NCBI RefSeq assembly: GCF_900188455.1
Contig: NZ_FZOL01000031.1
Location: 1 to 61,748, forward strand
Reading direction: 5' to 3'
DNA from: Pseudomonas japonica
GTDB taxonomy: Bacteria > Pseudomonadota > Gammaproteobacteria > Pseudomonadales > Pseudomonadaceae
DNA: 61,748 nt
Each line of letters opens with the position of its first letter. Position 1 is the first letter of the stretch. Shown here piece by piece: positions 8,851-17,294 of the stretch. A program made the position numbers and the translations under genes. The notes under the pieces were generated by a model, which saw only the letters and a program-made list of their open reading frames with translations, was not told the DNA's origin and ran no database searches.

Positions 8851-10491
8851 ATGAATATCGGGATCAAATGGAGAGACGCGCTGACCGGCCTCGCGCTGGC
8901 CTGCAGCTTCGCCACTGCCCAGGCCGCCGAGCCGAAGAAGGTCGATGTGCTGCTGGTGGGCGGCGGGATCATGAGTTCGACCCTGGCCATCTGGCTCAAC
9001 GAACTGGAGCCCGGCTGGTCGATGGAGATGGTCGAGCGCCTGGACAAGGTCGCCGAGGAAAGCTCCAACGGCTGGAACAACGCCGGTACCGGCCACTCGG
9101 CCCTGGCCGAGCTGAACTACACCCCGGAGAAGGACGGCAAGATCGATATCACCAAGGCGGTGGAGATCAACGAGTCGTTCCAGATCACCCGGCAGTTTCT
9201 CGCCTGGCAGGTCAAGAGCGGGGTGCTGAAGAACCCGCGTTCGTTCATCAACACCACGCCGCACATGAGCTTCGTCTGGGGCGACGACAATATCCGCTTC
9301 CTGAAGAAGCGCTACGAGGCGCTGCAGGCCAGCCCGCTGTTCCGGCCGATGCAGTACTCCGAGGATCATGAGCAGATCCGCAAGTGGGTGCCGCTGATGA
9401 TGGAAGGTCGCGATCCGCAGCAGAAACTGGCGGTGACCTGGACCCCGATCGGCACCGACGTCAACTTCGGCGAGATCACCCGGCAGTACGTGGGTTACCT
9501 GCAACAGCAGCAGAACTTCAGCCTCAAGCTCAACAGCGAAGTCGAGGACATCACCCGCAACGCCGATGGCTCCTGGCGTGTCGAGTACAAGAACCTCAAG
9601 GACGGCAGCAAGAACACCACCGATACCAAGTTCCTGTTCATCGGCGCCGGCGGCGCGGCGCTGCCGTTGCTGCAGAAGTCCGGGATCGCCGAGGCCAAGG
9701 ACTACGCGGGCTTCCCGGTGGGCGGCTCGTTCCTGGTCACCGACAACCAGGACATCGCCCTCAAGCACATGGCCAAGGCCTACGGCATCGCCTCCACCGG
9801 CGCGCCGCCGATGTCGGTGCCGCACCTGGACACCCGGGTGCTGGACGGCAAGCGGGTGATCCTGTTCGGCCCGTTCGCCACCTTCTCCACCAAGTTCCTC
9901 AAGGAAGGCTCGCTGCTCGATCTGTTCGCCAGCATGTCGGTGCACAACGTCTGGCCGATGACCCGGGTCGGGGTGCGTGAGTTCGACCTGGTGAAATACC
10001 TGATCGGCCAGCTGATGCAGAGCGACGATGACCGCTTCGCCGCGCTGCAGACCTACTTCCCGCACGCGAAGAAGGAAGACTGGCGCCTGTGGCAGGCTGG
10101 TCAGCGGGTGCAGATCATCAAGAAGGATGAGCAACTGGGTGGCGTGCTCAAGCTCGGCACCGAAGTGGTGACAGCGAAGGACGGCAGCATCGCCGGCCTG
10201 CTCGGCGCCTCGCCGGGTGCTTCGACCGCGCCGCCGATCATGCTCGACCTGATGGGCAAGGTGTTCAAGGACCGCCTGGCGTCTTCGGCCTGGCAGGAGA
10301 AGGTCAAGCAGATCATTCCAAGCTATGGCACCCGCCTCAACGACGACCCGGCGGCGGTCGAGCGGGAGTGGGCCTATACCAGCGAGGTGCTGCAATTGGC
10401 CCAGGCTCCGGGCAATCAGGGGAATGTCGATGCGGTCGGGCAGAAAGGCGCTGATGCCGATCCTGATCTGAGTCCGGATGCGCAGCAGTAA
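8851..10491 (+). CDS. mqo: Malate:quinone oxidoreductase
   Basis: A 546-aa FAD-dependent enzyme that oxidises malate to oxaloacetate and passes electrons to ubiquinone. The dinucleotide-binding loop LLVGGGIMSSTLAIWL is at residues 31-47. Diagnostic Mqo stretches follow: GWNNAGTGHSALAELNYTP, FAWGDDN-like (FVWGDDNIRFL) and MEGRDPQQKLAVTW. Before the FAD loop lies a 28-residue leader with a hydrophobic core and AQA-AEP, like a Sec signal peptide. Cytoplasmic Mqo proteins usually begin almost at the FAD loop, so this copy may be exported or membrane-anchored. The ATG follows GGGAGA. An upstream in-frame extension of 43 codons was discarded. A perfect hairpin lies 17 nt past the stop. Confidence 0.93.
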   Translation: MNIGIKWRDALTGLALACSFATAQAAEPKKVDVLLVGGGIMSSTLAIWLNELEPGWSMEMVERLDKVAEESSNGWNNAGTGHSALAELNYTPEKDGKIDITKAVEINESFQITRQFLAWQVKSGVLKNPRSFINTTPHMSFVWGDDNIRFLKKRYEALQASPLFRPMQYSEDHEQIRKWVPLMMEGRDPQQKLAVTWTPIGTDVNFGEITRQYVGYLQQQQNFSLKLNSEVEDITRNADGSWRVEYKNLKDGSKNTTDTKFLFIGAGGAALPLLQKSGIAEAKDYAGFPVGGSFLVTDNQDIALKHMAKAYGIASTGAPPMSVPHLDTRVLDGKRVILFGPFATFSTKFLKEGSLLDLFASMSVHNVWPMTRVGVREFDLVKYLIGQLMQSDDDRFAALQTYFPHAKKEDWRLWQAGQRVQIIKKDEQLGGVLKLGTEVVTAKDGSIAGLLGASPGASTAPPIMLDLMGKVFKDRLASSAWQEKVKQIIPSYGTRLNDDPAAVEREWAYTSEVLQLAQAPGNQGNVDAVGQKGADADPDLSPDAQQ

Positions 10492-10507
10492 GGGGGTTCC
10501 TGCTGGG

Positions 10508-10553
10508 CCTCAAGGGCCTCATCGCGGGCTTGCCAGCGATGAGGCCCTTGAGG
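10508..10553 (+). terminator. Perfect 18-bp hairpin after mqo
   Basis: CCTCAAGGGCCTCATCGC at 10508-10525 is exactly complementary to 10536-10553, with a 10-nt loop (GGGCTTGCCA). There is no long T-run behind it, only TTATATC, so this is a strong stem-loop that may end or protect the mqo transcript rather than a classical intrinsic terminator. It is the only structured element between mqo and the next gene. Confidence 0.65.
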
Positions 10554-10594
10554 TTATATCCTGAGCCTTCGTTTCTCCGCATGACGGATCGGCC

Positions 10595-11437
10595 ATGCCG
10601 CAACACCCACCCAGATCCACCTCCGACTGGCTCCTGCGCACCGCCGAGCCGGGGCGCATCGAGCGCATCGAGGCTTGGTTCGGCGGCCATGGCTACGACC
10701 CGCATCGCCACGACACCTATTCCATCGGCCGTACCCTGTCCGGTGTGCAGAGCTTCCGCTACAGGGGCGCCCAGCGCCATGGCGTGCCGGGCAACACCCT
10801 GGTGCTGCACCCGGACGAGGTGCATGACGGCATGGCCGGCACCGATGCCGGGTTCCGCTACCGCATGGCCTATATCGACCCGGCCCTGATCCAGCAGGTG
10901 CTCGGCGGCGAACCGCTGCCATTCGTGGCCGGCGGGTTGTCCGCCGACCCGCGCCTGTACCACGCCAGCGAGGCGTTCGTGCAGGCCCTGGACCATCCGC
11001 TGGAGCCGCTGGAGGAACAGGACGCGCTGTACGAGCTGGCCATGGCCCTGCGCGCGGTGGCCGGCAAGCCGCGCGGGCGCAAGCGCTTGGACTGGGTGGC
11101 GACCGAACGGGCCCGGGCCTTCATCCTCGAACACCTCGATACCACCATCACCCTCGACATGCTGGAGCACGCCAGCGGCCGCGAACGCTGGAGCCTGTCA
11201 CGGGATTTCCGCGTGCTGTACGGCACCAGTCCCTACCGCTTCGTCACCCTGCGCCGCCTGGAGCGCTTTCGCCGGCTGATCCTCGATGGCTTTTCCCTGG
11301 TGGACGCGGCGCTGATTGCCGGCTTTCACGACCAGAGCCACATGACCCGGCATTTCACCCGCTGCTACGGCGTGCCGCCGTCGCGCTGGCTGGAACTTGC
11401 AGGATCGTACAAGAAGGCCTCACCCGACCTTCGCTAG
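10595..11437 (+). CDS. AraC-family transcriptional regulator
   Basis: A 280-aa regulator with a cupin-type N-terminal sensor (HRHDTYSIGRTLSGVQSFRYRG, then NTLVLHPDEVHDG) and a C-terminal AraC DNA-binding domain. The two helix-turn-helix motifs are around TLDMLEHASGRERWSLSRDFR and DAALIAGFHDQSHMTRHFTR, followed by the family GVPPSRW ending. The histidines in HRHD and HPDEVHD match the metal/ligand-binding pattern of cupins. It lies 31 bp before a small cupin gene on the same strand, which may be its target. The start has no strong ribosome binding site. Confidence 0.85.
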   Translation: MPQHPPRSTSDWLLRTAEPGRIERIEAWFGGHGYDPHRHDTYSIGRTLSGVQSFRYRGAQRHGVPGNTLVLHPDEVHDGMAGTDAGFRYRMAYIDPALIQQVLGGEPLPFVAGGLSADPRLYHASEAFVQALDHPLEPLEEQDALYELAMALRAVAGKPRGRKRLDWVATERARAFILEHLDTTITLDMLEHASGRERWSLSRDFRVLYGTSPYRFVTLRRLERFRRLILDGFSLVDAALIAGFHDQSHMTRHFTRCYGVPPSRWLELAGSYKKASPDLR

Positions 11438-11468
11438 CCTTGGCGCTCCAATGAACGAGGAGCCAAGC

Positions 11469-11837
11469 ATGACCACTCAGACAAGCATCGACCTGCGCCA
11501 CAAGGCCTCGCTGATCGAGGCGCAATGGAGCCCGCGGGTGGTCGCCGAGATGAACGACTACCAGTTCAAGGTGGTGCGTATCGAAGGCGACTTCATCTGG
11601 CATGACCATCAGGACACCGACGAAGCCTTTCTGGTTCTGGAGGGGCAACTGCGCATCGATATGCGCCACGGCAGCGTCCTGCTCGGCCCGGGCGAGCTGT
11701 ACGTAGTGCCGCGGGGTGTGGAGCACAAGCCCTATGCCGAGAAGGAGGTGCGGCTGATGCTGATCGAGCCGCGCGGGGTGCTCAACACCGGCCACGAAGG
11801 CGGGGAGCGCACCGCGCAGAACGATCTGTGGATCTGA
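11469..11837 (+). CDS. Small cupin-domain protein
   Basis: A 122-aa single-domain cupin. The first cupin motif is FIWHDHQDTDEAFLVLEGQLRID, with metal ligands H, H, E. The second is GPGELYVVPRGVEHKPYA, with the third histidine. This suggests a small metal-binding dioxygenase, isomerase or sensor, but the substrate is unknown. The start MTTQTSI follows CGAGGAG with good spacing, and an upstream in-frame extension overlaps the preceding araC gene. It ends 6 bp from the convergent MFS gene stop. Confidence 0.8.
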   Translation: MTTQTSIDLRHKASLIEAQWSPRVVAEMNDYQFKVVRIEGDFIWHDHQDTDEAFLVLEGQLRIDMRHGSVLLGPGELYVVPRGVEHKPYAEKEVRLMLIEPRGVLNTGHEGGERTAQNDLWI

Positions 11838-11843
11838 TCGCGT

Positions 11844-13220
11844 TCACGCCACGCTGGTGACGACCCGGGCACCGCGGGGCAACAGCAGCAACAGCAGCAA
11901 CACCACCGCGCTGGCGCCCGTCAGCAGCACCATGGTCCCGTGATACCCCGGCAACAACGCACCGCCAACCTGCTGGAACAGCGCCGCCGTCAGCGCCAGA
12001 CCCAGGGCCCCGGCGAGATTGTGCAGGGTCCACGACATGCCCATGGCCACGCCGGCGTCCGCGGTCGAGACCGCGCCGATCGCCGCCACGGTGGACGGCC
12101 CGAGAATGCAGGCCCAGCCGGCGCCCATCAGGGCGAAGGCGGCGATCACCAGCGTCCATGAACTGAAGCCCTGGAAATTGGCCTGCAACAAGGCCGAGGC
12201 CGTCAGCAGGGCAAAGCCTGCCAGCAGCACCGGACGGGTGCCGTGGCGGTCCGCCCAGCGTCCGGCCCAGGGCGAGAGCAGGGCCAGCACCGCGGTGGTC
12301 GGCAGTAGCAACAGACCGACGCTGGCGCTGCCGAGCCCGCGCACCTCCTGCAGATACAGCGGCATCAGGAGAAACGCCGGGCAGTAGAAAAAGGCCAGCC
12401 CACCTGTCGCCAGGCAGGCACCGGTGAAGGCCGGTCTGGCCAGAAAATCGAAACGCAGCAAGGGCGCTGTCACCCGGCGCTCGACCCACAGCAGAAGGCC
12501 CGAAAGCACCAGCGCCAGTGCCAGCACGCCAAGGGCCAGGGGCGACCCCCAGCCCCAACTGCCGCCTTGCACCAGCAGCAGGACCCACAGCGGCAGGGTC
12601 AGGCCGAGCAGGGCCAGGCCGGGCAGGTCGAGGCGCTGCACGGGGCCCTCGGCGGCGGATTCGCGCACATGTCGCCAGCACAGCAGCAGGCCGACGATGA
12701 TCAGCGGCACATTGAGCAGGAACACCCAGCGCCAGCCCAGGCTTGCCACCAGCAGGCCGCCGGCCACTGGACCGATGGCCAGGCCCAGGCCGTTGGCGCT
12801 GAACAGCAGGCCGATGGCGCGGCCGCGTCGGGCCTCGTCGAAGGCGTTGCCGACGATGGCGGTGGAGGCGGTATACAGCACCGCGCAGGACAGGCCCTGG
12901 ATCACCCGCCAGAACACCAGCGCCGCGAGGCTGTGGCTCAGGCCGGCGGCCAGCGAGGCGAGGCCGAACAGCGCCATGGCGATCAGCATCACCCGCCGCC
13001 GGCCGAACAGATCGGCCAGGCGCCCGGCGCTGACCATGAACGCGGACAGGGCCATGACGAAGACCGTGATCAGCCACTGCGCCTGATCCAGGGCGATGCC
13101 CAGTTCGCCACTGAGGGCGGGCAGGGCGGTGTTGACGATGGTGAAGTCGATGCAGCCGAGAAAACTGGCGATGGCGACCCCGGTCAGGGCCAGCCAGGGG
13201 TTGGGGCGGGAAGCGGACAT
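11844..13220 (-). CDS. MFS exporter, DHA2 (14-helix) drug resistance type
   Basis: A 458-aa proton-driven exporter. Motif A between helices 2 and 3 is GRLADLFGRRRVMLI. Motif C of antiporters appears as GLGLAIGPVAGGLLV, and the start FLGCIDFTIVNTALPAL is typical for EmrB/QacA-type pumps. At 458 residues it is slightly short for 14 helices, but about 13-14 hydrophobic segments can be traced. The ATG at 13220 follows AGGA. An upstream TTG is closer to the Shine-Dalgarno sequence than is usual. About 80 bp upstream lies an element shared with the promoter of the flavoprotein operon at 28310, so export may be co-regulated with that cluster. Confidence 0.88.
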   Translation of the reverse strand: MSASRPNPWLALTGVAIASFLGCIDFTIVNTALPALSGELGIALDQAQWLITVFVMALSAFMVSAGRLADLFGRRRVMLIAMALFGLASLAAGLSHSLAALVFWRVIQGLSCAVLYTASTAIVGNAFDEARRGRAIGLLFSANGLGLAIGPVAGGLLVASLGWRWVFLLNVPLIIVGLLLCWRHVRESAAEGPVQRLDLPGLALLGLTLPLWVLLLVQGGSWGWGSPLALGVLALALVLSGLLLWVERRVTAPLLRFDFLARPAFTGACLATGGLAFFYCPAFLLMPLYLQEVRGLGSASVGLLLLPTTAVLALLSPWAGRWADRHGTRPVLLAGFALLTASALLQANFQGFSSWTLVIAAFALMGAGWACILGPSTVAAIGAVSTADAGVAMGMSWTLHNLAGALGLALTAALFQQVGGALLPGYHGTMVLLTGASAVVLLLLLLLPRGARVVTSVA

Positions 13221-13298
13221 CCGGAGCAATCCTGTGCGGTCGAAAGCGGTTCGGGCGGGGACGGGTGGGCTGACGATAGGGCTCTGGATCGCGGCTGT

Positions 13299-13329
13299 GA
13301 AAGATTTTTGGGGTCTAAGCTAATTATGT
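13299..13329 (-). promoter_or_regulatory. Conserved upstream element, copy A (MFS gene)
   Basis: This 31-bp stretch matches 28409-28439 at 27 of 31 positions, including the identical 16-mer TCTAAGCTAATTATGT. Both sit upstream of minus-strand transcription units, 79 bp and 99 bp from the respective start codons. It is AT-rich in a GC-rich setting and contains TAA-N5-TTA symmetry. A transcription-factor site or shared promoter is the likely meaning. Confidence 0.55.
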
Positions 13330-13492
13330 TTTTGTGCATGTCGTTGGTGGTTGGTTATCAGTTTTTGGAATGTTTTTGGGGCCTGTCTTGAGGTTTGTGG
13401 TGCCCGTGTGGTGCATGACGACACCCTTCTGGCGCCCTTGAGATCGAGCGCCGCCCGCGCGGCGCATCGCTGTGCATGGCGACATCCTTCTA

Positions 13493-13765
13493 GCGCCCTC
13501 AAGATCGAGCGCCGTCCACACGGCGCTTCGCGAGCAAGCTCGCTCCCACAGTTTGTTGCAACGAACCTATGTCTGTCAGGCCATGGTTGACCGCCTTGTT
13601 GGTTCGACTCGATATCCAGGCTGAGCACAATGGCCTCTCTCCTGACTCCAGCCGGGCACCAAGGCTAACAACCCCAATCCCACAGGCCATGGCGCGTTGC
13701 AATAGACTGTGGGAGCGAGCTTGCTCGCGAAGCGCCGTGCGGACGGCGCTCGATCTTGAGGGCGC
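13493..13765. repeat. 273-bp inverted-repeat element, copy 2 (complete)
   Basis: The left arm is at 13493-13563 and the right arm at 13695-13765. They are 71 nt each and match as inverted repeats at 68 of 71 positions. The core between them is 131 nt. Each arm contains, from outside in, GCGCCCT, a GC palindrome (GCGCCG..CGGCGC), the REP core GCGAGCAAGCTCGCTCCCAC and GTTGCAACG. The core opens with CCTATGTCTG and ends with CAGGCCATGGCG. No coding capacity is evident. It lies just past the ABC transporter operon. Confidence 0.9.
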
Positions 13766-13900
13766 TAGAAGAGCATCGCCGTGCACACCGCGATGCGCCG
13801 CGCGGGCGGCGCTCGATCTGGAGGACGCAAAGAATCTTCCGGCATGCACCTGGCCGCCATGACCCACCACCCCGCCAGCCCCCCAACAAAAAACCAAAAC

Positions 13901-15511
13901 CTACAAACTAACCACCCGCCCCCCCTCATCCTCCGCCACCACCCGCCCCGGCATATCCTCCAGCAACCGCCGCGTATACTCGCTCGCCGGCCGCTCGAAC
14001 ACCTGTTCGGTCGGCCCGGCCTCCACCAGCCGGCCCTGGCTCATCACCAGCACCTGGTCACTGATCCCGCGCACCGTGGCCAGGTCATGGGAGATGAACA
14101 GGTAGGTCAGCCCCAGGTCCTTCTGCAACTGCTGCAGCAGATCCAGCACCTGCGCCTGCACCGGCGCATCCAGCGCCGACAGCGGCTCATCCAGCACCAG
14201 CAACTCCGGCTCCAGCGCCAGCGCCCGGGCAATGGCGACGCGCTGGCGCTGGCCACCAGACAGCTGTGCCGGTCGCCGCTCCAGCAGATCGGCGGGCAAG
14301 CCGACCCGCTCCAGCAACGCCAGCACCCGCCGGCGATCATCGCGCCGCTCGCCAACGGCGAAGGCCCGCAGCGGCTCACTGACGATGGTCAGCACGTCAT
14401 GTCGCGGATCAAGAGCGGCATAGGGGTTCTGATAGACCAGTTGCACCCGCCGCCGATAGCCGTACAAGGCGCGGCGCCCCGCGCCGAGGACTTCCATGCC
14501 GTCGAAACGCACGCTGCCGGCACTGGCCTGTTCCAGGGCGAGGATGATCCGTGCCGTGGTCGATTTGCCCGAGCCGGACTCGCCCACCAGGCTGGTGGTC
14601 GTGCCCCGTTGCAGGCTGAAACTGACGTCCTCGACCGCTGCCGGCCCTTTGCGCGCGAAACGCCGGTTCAGGCTGGTCACCTGCAGCAGGGGCGCATCCC
14701 GGTTCAGCGGCGGTGTGCCGCGGCGCTGCTGCAGGCGCGCCAGCGGTGAGGCCTGTAGCAGTTGCCGGGTATAGGGATGCCGCGGCGCATGCCACAACTG
14801 CGCCGGTGTGCCGCTTTCCAGCAGGCGGCCATGGCGCATGACCAGGATGCGATCGGCGCGATCCAGGGCCACCGCCAGGTCATGGGTGACCAGCAGCAGG
14901 CTGCTGCCGCGCTCGCGTACCAGTTGCTGCAGGCGATCGAGAATCTGCCGCTGCACGCTGACGTCGAGGGCGCTGGTGGGTTCGTCGGCGATCAGGAGCG
15001 GCGGGTCGTTGGCCAGGGCGATGGCGATCAGCACACGCTGGCACATGCCCCCGGACAATTGATGGGGATAGCGCCCGAGCAACTGCTCCGGCGCCTTCAG
15101 CCCCACCTCGCGCAGCAGCGTCGGAGCCCGCGCGCGGGCGTCGGCCAGGGCGACGCCATGCACGCGCATGGCTTCGATGACCTGGTCGCCGATGGTCTTC
15201 ACCGGATCCAGTGAAGTGCCCGGATCCTGCGGCACGAAGCCCACCAGGCGACCCCGGCGCTGACGCCACTGGCGTTCGTCGAGTTGCTCCAGCGCCTGGC
15301 CGTCGTGCCAGAGCTGGCCTTGCTGGCGCGCGCTGGCCGGCAGCAACCCGGCCAGGGCGGCGGCGGTGGTGGACTTGCCCGAGCCGGACTCGCCGACCAG
15401 GCAGACGATTTCGCCGGCGGCGATGTCCAGGTCCAGCGCCTGCACGGCAGGCTGCGCTGCACCCGGGTAGTGCACGCCGAACTGGCGGATACGCACCAAT
15501 GGCTCGTTCAT
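13901..15511 (-). CDS. Fused dipeptide/oligopeptide-type ABC transporter ATPase
   Basis: A 536-aa protein with two complete ABC domains (a DppD-DppF-type fusion, as in GsiA/YejF). Each half has a Walker A motif GESGSGKST. The ABC signatures are LSGGMCQR in the first half and LSGGQRQR in the second. The Walker B regions are LLIADEPTSALD and LLVLDEPLSALD. The first half also shows the FVPQDPGTSLDPV Q-loop region typical of peptide importers. It energises the permeases encoded immediately upstream. Its ATG overlaps the preceding stop as ATGA. It is the last gene of the operon and is followed by repeats. Confidence 0.93.
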   Translation of the reverse strand: MNEPLVRIRQFGVHYPGAAQPAVQALDLDIAAGEIVCLVGESGSGKSTTAAALAGLLPASARQQGQLWHDGQALEQLDERQWRQRRGRLVGFVPQDPGTSLDPVKTIGDQVIEAMRVHGVALADARARAPTLLREVGLKAPEQLLGRYPHQLSGGMCQRVLIAIALANDPPLLIADEPTSALDVSVQRQILDRLQQLVRERGSSLLLVTHDLAVALDRADRILVMRHGRLLESGTPAQLWHAPRHPYTRQLLQASPLARLQQRRGTPPLNRDAPLLQVTSLNRRFARKGPAAVEDVSFSLQRGTTTSLVGESGSGKSTTARIILALEQASAGSVRFDGMEVLGAGRRALYGYRRRVQLVYQNPYAALDPRHDVLTIVSEPLRAFAVGERRDDRRRVLALLERVGLPADLLERRPAQLSGGQRQRVAIARALALEPELLVLDEPLSALDAPVQAQVLDLLQQLQKDLGLTYLFISHDLATVRGISDQVLVMSQGRLVEAGPTEQVFERPASEYTRRLLEDMPGRVVAEDEGGRVVSL

Positions 15512-16353
15512 GGCTGTTCTCCCTGAAGACGTTGCAGGCCACGGGCCAGTTGCTGGGTGGCGAGGATCAGGCCGGCCACCACCAGGCCCGGCAGGGTGGT
15601 GTACCACCAGGCGACCACCAGGTAATTGCGCCCTTCGGCGATCAGCAGGCCCCATTCCGGTTGCGGCGGCGGTGCGCCGAAGCCGAGAAAGCTCAGCGCC
15701 GACACCGCCAGCACGGCGCTGGCGAATTCCAGCGCGGCCAGGGCCAGCAGCGGTCCGCTGGCGTGGGGCAGGACATGCCGGCAGAGGTTGCTCCACGAGC
15801 CGACCCCCACCACCCGCGCCGCTTCGACGAAGACCCGACTGCGCCAGCGCAGCACCTCGCCACGGGCCAGGCGGGCAAATATCGCCACCGACGACAGGCC
15901 CACCGCCAGGGCAATCTCCAGGGTGCCGAAGCCCAGGGCGGTGACGATGGCCATGGCCAGCAGCAGCGCGGGGATCGCCATCAGCACTTCCACCAGCACC
16001 GCCAGCACGCGGTCGGCGACGCCGCCGAACCAGCCGGCGATGCCGCCGAGCAGGCTGCCCACCACCAGGGCGATGAGCACGGCGAGCCCGGTGGCCTGCA
16101 ACGACAGCGCGGCACCATGCACGCAGCGGCTGTACAGGTCGCGGCCGAGGTGGTCGGTGCCGAACCAGTGCCGCGCCGATGGCGCCTGCAAGGTCTGGGT
16201 CGGGTCGGCCAGCAGCGGATCGACATGGGTGAACAGCCCGGGCCACAAGGCCCAGCCCAGCAGGACGAGAAACAGCGTCAGGCTCAGCGCCACGGGAAAC
16301 CCGGGCCAGAACCGCGGGGAACGAGCCACCGCGGAGATGGATTGCAGGGTCAT
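15508..16353 (-). CDS. ABC transporter permease, DppC type
   Basis: A 281-aa inner-membrane permease of the binding-protein-dependent peptide/nickel class. After the first transmembrane helix comes the N-terminal motif HWFGTDHLGRDLYSR, which is the hallmark of DppC/OppC/NikC. The EAA loop contacting the ATPase is present as EAARVVGVGSWSNLCRHVLPH. It ends with the expected family region LSFLGFGAPPPQPEWG. Both ends overlap neighbouring genes by ATGA, showing translational coupling with the DppB-type permease and the ATPase. Confidence 0.92.
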   Translation of the reverse strand: MTLQSISAVARSPRFWPGFPVALSLTLFLVLLGWALWPGLFTHVDPLLADPTQTLQAPSARHWFGTDHLGRDLYSRCVHGAALSLQATGLAVLIALVVGSLLGGIAGWFGGVADRVLAVLVEVLMAIPALLLAMAIVTALGFGTLEIALAVGLSSVAIFARLARGEVLRWRSRVFVEAARVVGVGSWSNLCRHVLPHASGPLLALAALEFASAVLAVSALSFLGFGAPPPQPEWGLLIAEGRNYLVVAWWYTTLPGLVVAGLILATQQLARGLQRLQGEQP

Positions 16354-17291
16354 GACTGACCTCCCTGGCGCAGGCGTGGATCGAGGCGTGGATAGATCAG
16401 ATCCACCAGCAGGTTGCTCAGCACGTACAGCGCCGCCGCCAGCAGCACCACGCCCTGGACCACGGCGATGTCCTGGCTGGCCACGGCGGCCTGGGCCAGG
16501 CGGCCGACACCATCGCGGGAGAACACGGTCTCGGTGACCACCGCCCCGGCCAGCAGGTTGCCGAGCAGGCTGCCGGTCAGGCTCAGGACCGGGATCACCG
16601 CGTTGTGCAGGATATGCCGGCACAGCAGGCGCCATGGCCCGACACCCTTGCTGCGCAGGGCCTGGACGAATGGCTGCTGGCTGACGCTGGCGATCGAGCG
16701 GCCGAGCACCTGGGCGATCATCGCCGCGCAGGGCAGGGCCAGGGTCAGCGCCGGCAGGACCAGGCTGGCCAGGCCGTGCTCGCCCATCGCCGGCAGCCAG
16801 TGCAGGCGGAAGCTGAACAGCTGCAGCAGGAGCAGCCCGACCCAGAAGGTCGGCAGCGACACCACCACGGCGGGGGCGTTGTGCAGCAGTGGCGAGCGCC
16901 AGTGATGAGCCAGCAGCGCCACCGCGATGCCCAGCGGCAGGGCGACCAGCAGGGCGGCCAGGGCCAGGGCCAGGGTCGCCGGCAGGGCAGCGGCCAGGGC
17001 CTCGGTCACCGGCTTGCCGGTCTGCAGCGAGGTGCCGAGGTCGAGCTGCAGCACCCGCCACAAGGCACCGCCGTACTGCTGCCAGAGGCTGCCGTCGAGG
17101 TGATGGCGGGCGCGCAGTTCGGCGACCCTGGCCGGGTCGGCCGCGCCAGGTTCGCCGCTCTGGGCCAGGAGGATCGCCACCGGGTCACCCGGCAGCGCGT
17201 AGAGAATGGCGAACGACAGGCTGAACGCCGCCCACAGGACCAGCGCGGCCTGGGCCGGACGCCAGAGCAGGGCACGGGAGAACGTGGTCAT
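16350..17291 (-). CDS. ABC transporter permease, DppB type
   Basis: A 313-aa permease with six predicted helices. The N terminus has the family signature LPGDPVAILLAQSG after the first helix. The EAA loop is FVQALRSKGVGPWRLLCRHILHN. The last part contains the DppB-type VVTETVFSRDGVGRL and LLVDLIYPRLDPR. It pairs with the following DppC-type subunit to form the channel. It starts 3 nt after the stop of the substrate-binding protein gene. Confidence 0.92.
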   Translation of the reverse strand: MTTFSRALLWRPAQAALVLWAAFSLSFAILYALPGDPVAILLAQSGEPGAADPARVAELRARHHLDGSLWQQYGGALWRVLQLDLGTSLQTGKPVTEALAAALPATLALALAALLVALPLGIAVALLAHHWRSPLLHNAPAVVVSLPTFWVGLLLLQLFSFRLHWLPAMGEHGLASLVLPALTLALPCAAMIAQVLGRSIASVSQQPFVQALRSKGVGPWRLLCRHILHNAVIPVLSLTGSLLGNLLAGAVVTETVFSRDGVGRLAQAAVASQDIAVVQGVVLLAAALYVLSNLLVDLIYPRLDPRLRQGGQS

Positions 17292-17294
17292 GGT

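Larger units (their letters stand above)
13230..13900. other. Gene-free stretch holding repeats
   Basis: No protein-coding gene is supported here. It holds the conserved element near 13299-13329, an outlying half-arm of the repeat family at about 13435-13470 (ending GCGCGGCGCATCGC), the complete 273-bp element, a second half-arm around 13783-13825, and a C-rich, purine-poor tail up to the stop of the ABC ATPase gene. Short frames across it come from the repeat sequence and have no ribosome binding sites. Confidence 0.75.

Noticed and set aside
13400..13900. Short frames in the repeat region
   Set aside because: They arise from GC-rich inverted repeats, occur on both strands and lack ribosome binding sites.
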